The translations under genes were made by a program, and so were the position numbers. 6,395 bases of DNA from CAYRVF01 sp964427535. Its GTDB lineage: Bacteria; Chloroflexota; Ktedonobacteria; Ktedonobacterales; JADMIN01. The notes below the pieces were generated by a model. The model saw nothing but the letters and a program-made list of their open reading frames with translations, had not been told where the DNA came from and did not search any database. Position 1 is the stretch's first letter. Every line of letters begins with the position of its first letter. This document shows positions 5,874-6,395 of this stretch, one piece after another. Location of the stretch: NCBI GenBank assembly GCA_964427535.1, contig CAYRVF010000189.1, positions 1 to 6,395 of the forward strand, given 5' to 3'.

Positions 5874-5894
5874 CCAGGTGGAATGACCACCTGG
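5874..5894 (+). other. Hairpin directly after prs
   Basis: CCAGGTGG (5874-5881), loop AATGA, CCACCTGG (5887-5894) form a perfect 8-bp stem starting 8 nt after the prs stop codon. No T-run follows (CAACCGG), so it is more likely a 3'-end structure than a terminator by itself. Confidence 0.55.
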
Positions 5895-5967
5895 CAACCG
5901 GCATACGAGCAAGCTCGCAGCTTCCCCAGTTCTGCGCGCGGCGAATGCTCCCGATTCTGAACGAGCC

Positions 5968-5996
5968 GCCGGTCCGCGAGGGCCGGCCGTTTCTTT
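5968..5996 (+). terminator. Intrinsic terminator after prs
   Basis: GCCGGTCC (5968-5975) pairs with GGGCCGGC (5980-5987), eight pairs including one G-U, closed by a GCGA (GNRA-type) tetraloop. It is followed by CG and TTTCTTT (5990-5996). Stem, loop and T-rich tail all fit rho-independent termination of prs about 100 nt past its stop codon. Confidence 0.8.
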
Positions 5997-6046
5997 ACGG
6001 TGAAGCTCAGCGGTAGTGTGGTTGGAGAGACACGCGGAGAGAGTGC

Positions 6047-6395
6047 ATGTCTGAGGGCGAGAGCGCAGGCGCATGCCGCGACTTCGACGACGTGCTGCGC
6101 TTTCTGCGGAGTCTGGCGGACCCCTGCGAACCGCCCGTCGGCGTCGGCGCCTTCGACGTGCTCTTCGCGAGCGAGCGCGAGGTCTGTGTCTGGTACACGC
6201 CCGCCCGCGAAGGACACGAGCCACGCGAGGTCGGCATTCCCACGGCGCTGCTCGCGGACGCATGGGCGGCGCTCGCCACGGGCCGCGAGCTGGACGAAGC
6301 GGCGCTGGCCGAGATCGGCGGCAACGCGGCATACGGGCGCTGGCTGCTCGCGGTGCTGGCACAGGCGCCGGGCGTGCGCGTGGATGGCGAGCGAC
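6047..6395 (+). CDS. Unrecognised soluble protein, cut by right window edge
   Basis: I do not recognise this family. 116 codons are visible and the frame runs open to the edge, so the C-terminus is missing. The start is firm: an in-frame TAG at 6014-6016 lies upstream, ATG 6047 is the first start after it, and GGAGAGAG (6036-6043) is a good ribosome binding site. The protein is acidic and Ala-rich with no signal peptide or membrane segment. An N-terminal helix (about 11-24) is followed by a strand-like stretch VGAFDVLFASEREVCVWYTP (32-51). A probable helical part follows, with TALLADAWAALATGRELDEAALAEIGG (66-92) and YGRWLLAVLAQAPGV (96-110). Three Cys (10, 27, 47) are not in a metal-binding spacing. 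It is separated from prs by a terminator, so it should have its own promoter, which I cannot identify. Confidence 0.75.
   Translation, partial: MSEGESAGACRDFDDVLRFLRSLADPCEPPVGVGAFDVLFASEREVCVWYTPAREGHEPREVGIPTALLADAWAALATGRELDEAALAEIGGNAAYGRWLLAVLAQAPGVRVDGER

Overview
This is a GC-rich bacterial chromosome segment with four complete genes, one 5'-complete gene cut by the left edge and one 5'-complete gene cut by the right edge. The Flp-type pilin sequence, the divergent form of PRPP synthase and the DegS-like soluble kinase best fit a member of the Chloroflexota (for example the Ktedonobacteria or Thermomicrobia side). This placement rests on remembered family resemblance, not on a search, and should be held loosely.

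Layout: (1) 1-2040, minus strand: an MMPL/RND-type membrane transporter, 680 residues visible, with its C-terminus beyond the left edge. (2) 2041-2397: a divergent intergenic region. (3) 2398-3870, plus: a soluble protein with a disordered tail, a DegS-type coiled coil, a Pro-rich linker and a NarL/DegS-type GHKL ATPase domain. The usual phospho-accepting helical hairpin is missing or reduced to a vestige. (4) 3871-4196: a gene-free region. (5) 4217-4369 and 4518-4670, plus: two identical 50-residue Flp/Fap-type pilin genes. They lie in 173-bp cassettes identical from the Shine-Dalgarno sequence to the stop codon, with unrelated flanks. (6) 4671-4926: a probable pilin terminator, a C/G-rich palindrome and a promoter for the next gene, which has an extended -10 box directly behind a G-quadruplex motif. 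(7) 4927-5865, plus: prs, ribose-phosphate diphosphokinase. (8) 5866-6046: two hairpins, the second a convincing intrinsic terminator. (9) 6047 to the right edge, plus: an unrecognised soluble protein.

The genes do not form one operon. prs is a separate housekeeping unit bounded by a promoter and a terminator. The pilin pair looks like a high-dose source of major pilin for a Tad/Flp-type pilus whose assembly genes are not in the window. The transporter and the DegS-like protein are transcribed divergently and may share a control region. Nothing in the sequence ties the DegS-like protein to either neighbour, and no response regulator is adjacent.

The items most worth a second look are the exact cassette duplication of the pilin gene, the DegS-like protein in which a Pro-rich linker occupies the place of the DHp domain and which carries a repeated SG-x-L-P-like motif, and the G-quadruplex lying where the prs -35 box should be. 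I see no mobile element, CRISPR array, tRNA or rRNA.
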